A stretch of 6,796 nucleotides of DNA from JACDAN01 sp035776735 (GTDB lineage: Bacteria > Actinomycetota > Thermoleophilia > Gaiellales > Gaiellaceae), in NCBI GenBank assembly GCA_035776735.1, contig DASSSO010000057.1, positions 1 through 6,796 on the forward strand, written 5' to 3'. A model generated the notes under the pieces. That model was not told the origin of the DNA. It saw only the letters and a list, made by a program, of their open reading frames with translations, and did not search any database. Position 1 is the stretch's first letter. Each line of letters opens with the position of its first letter. Both the position numbers and the translations under genes were made by a program. Shown here in pieces: positions 6,619 through 6,796 of this stretch.

Positions 6619-6796
6619 TCACACTCCGCCTTTCGTCGTTGTCCGGCTCGCTGCACGGCCGTCATGCGGGCGCACCGAGCCGCGCGCGGCCGCGTAGAGC
6701 TCCTCGATCATGTCGTGGAAGTGCTCCTGGCACACGTTCCGCTTCAGCTTGAGCGTCGGCGTCAGCTCGCCCGCTTCGGCCGCGAACGACCGGGGC
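6619..6796 (-). CDS. C-terminus of a long-chain acyl-CoA synthetase, FadD15-like (partial)
   Basis: The right edge contains the last 58 codons of a minus-strand gene ending at TGA 6619-6621; the rest lies beyond 6796. The tail contains AGELTPTLKLKRN followed by EHFHDMIEELY, the recognisable end of AMP-forming long-chain fatty acyl-CoA synthetases. In this family the GELTPTxKxKR segment carries the C-terminal lysine-containing motif that enters the adenylation site. Such enzymes activate free fatty acids to acyl-CoA with ATP and CoA, for degradation or for lipid synthesis. Past the conserved end there is an extra hydrophilic tail of about 20 residues (from VRPHDGRAAS on), plausibly disordered. 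The stop is separated by one base from the next gene's ATG, and that gene's ribosome binding site lies inside this coding end. The family assignment is good, but chain-length specificity cannot be inferred from this fragment. Confidence 0.85.
   Translation of the reverse strand, partial: PRSFAAEAGELTPTLKLKRNVCQEHFHDMIEELYAAARGSVRPHDGRAASRTTTKGGV
6624..6627 (-). promoter_or_regulatory. Ribosome binding site for the small exported protein
   Basis: GGAG on the minus strand lies 6 nt before the ATG at 6617 and inside the last codons of the acyl-CoA synthetase gene. It supports the ATG at 6617 as the true start of the signal-peptide frame rather than the TTG at 6474 in the other frame, and fits translational coupling between the two genes. 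Confidence 0.65.

Overview
This is a GC-rich (about 70% by eye), gene-dense bacterial segment. The high G/C at third codon positions, the GTG start, and protein styles such as a CtpE-type P-type ATPase and a FadD15-like acyl-CoA synthetase tail suggest a high-GC actinobacterium, possibly of the Thermoleophilia/Gaiellales kind. That placement is an impression from composition and remembered families, not a proof. No tRNA, rRNA, CRISPR array, insertion sequence or phage gene is visible.

Layout. The extreme left end (2-142, + strand) holds the C-terminal tail of an unrecognised gene. It converges on everything else, which lies on the minus strand. Read in the direction of transcription (right to left), the minus strand carries: the last 58 residues of a long-chain acyl-CoA synthetase (6619-6796); a small secreted protein gene broken by one frameshift (6214-6617); an intergenic stretch of about 100 bp with a long GC-rich hairpin (6160-6205); then four tightly packed genes. 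These are a GPH/MFS_2 symporter (4750-6111), a UPF0104/YbhN-like membrane protein (3743-4756), a CtpE-type cation P-type ATPase (1380-3746), and an OLD-like AAA-ATPase/TOPRIM protein (160-1383) interrupted by two opposite frameshifts. The junctions in this four-gene run overlap by 7, 4 and 4 bp, the last two as ATGA, so it is almost certainly one translationally coupled operon.

How the genes may work together. Three of the four operon genes are polytopic membrane proteins for solute, lipid or cation movement, and the gene upstream of the hairpin belongs to fatty-acid activation. A membrane or lipid-homeostasis theme is therefore reasonable but unproven. The terminal OLD-like gene is the odd member. 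Proteins with this AAA+TOPRIM architecture are usually DNA-acting ATPase/nucleases (OLD, GajA), yet here it is coupled to a cation pump.

The most concrete observation is three frame-disrupting indels confined to two genes, while the three transporter genes between them (4.7 kb) are intact. One indel falls exactly on a 7-bp tandem repeat where loss of one unit restores the frame; the second restores frame downstream of it. These may be real decay or slippage, or assembly errors; the sequence alone cannot decide. I did not find a clearly new biological system.
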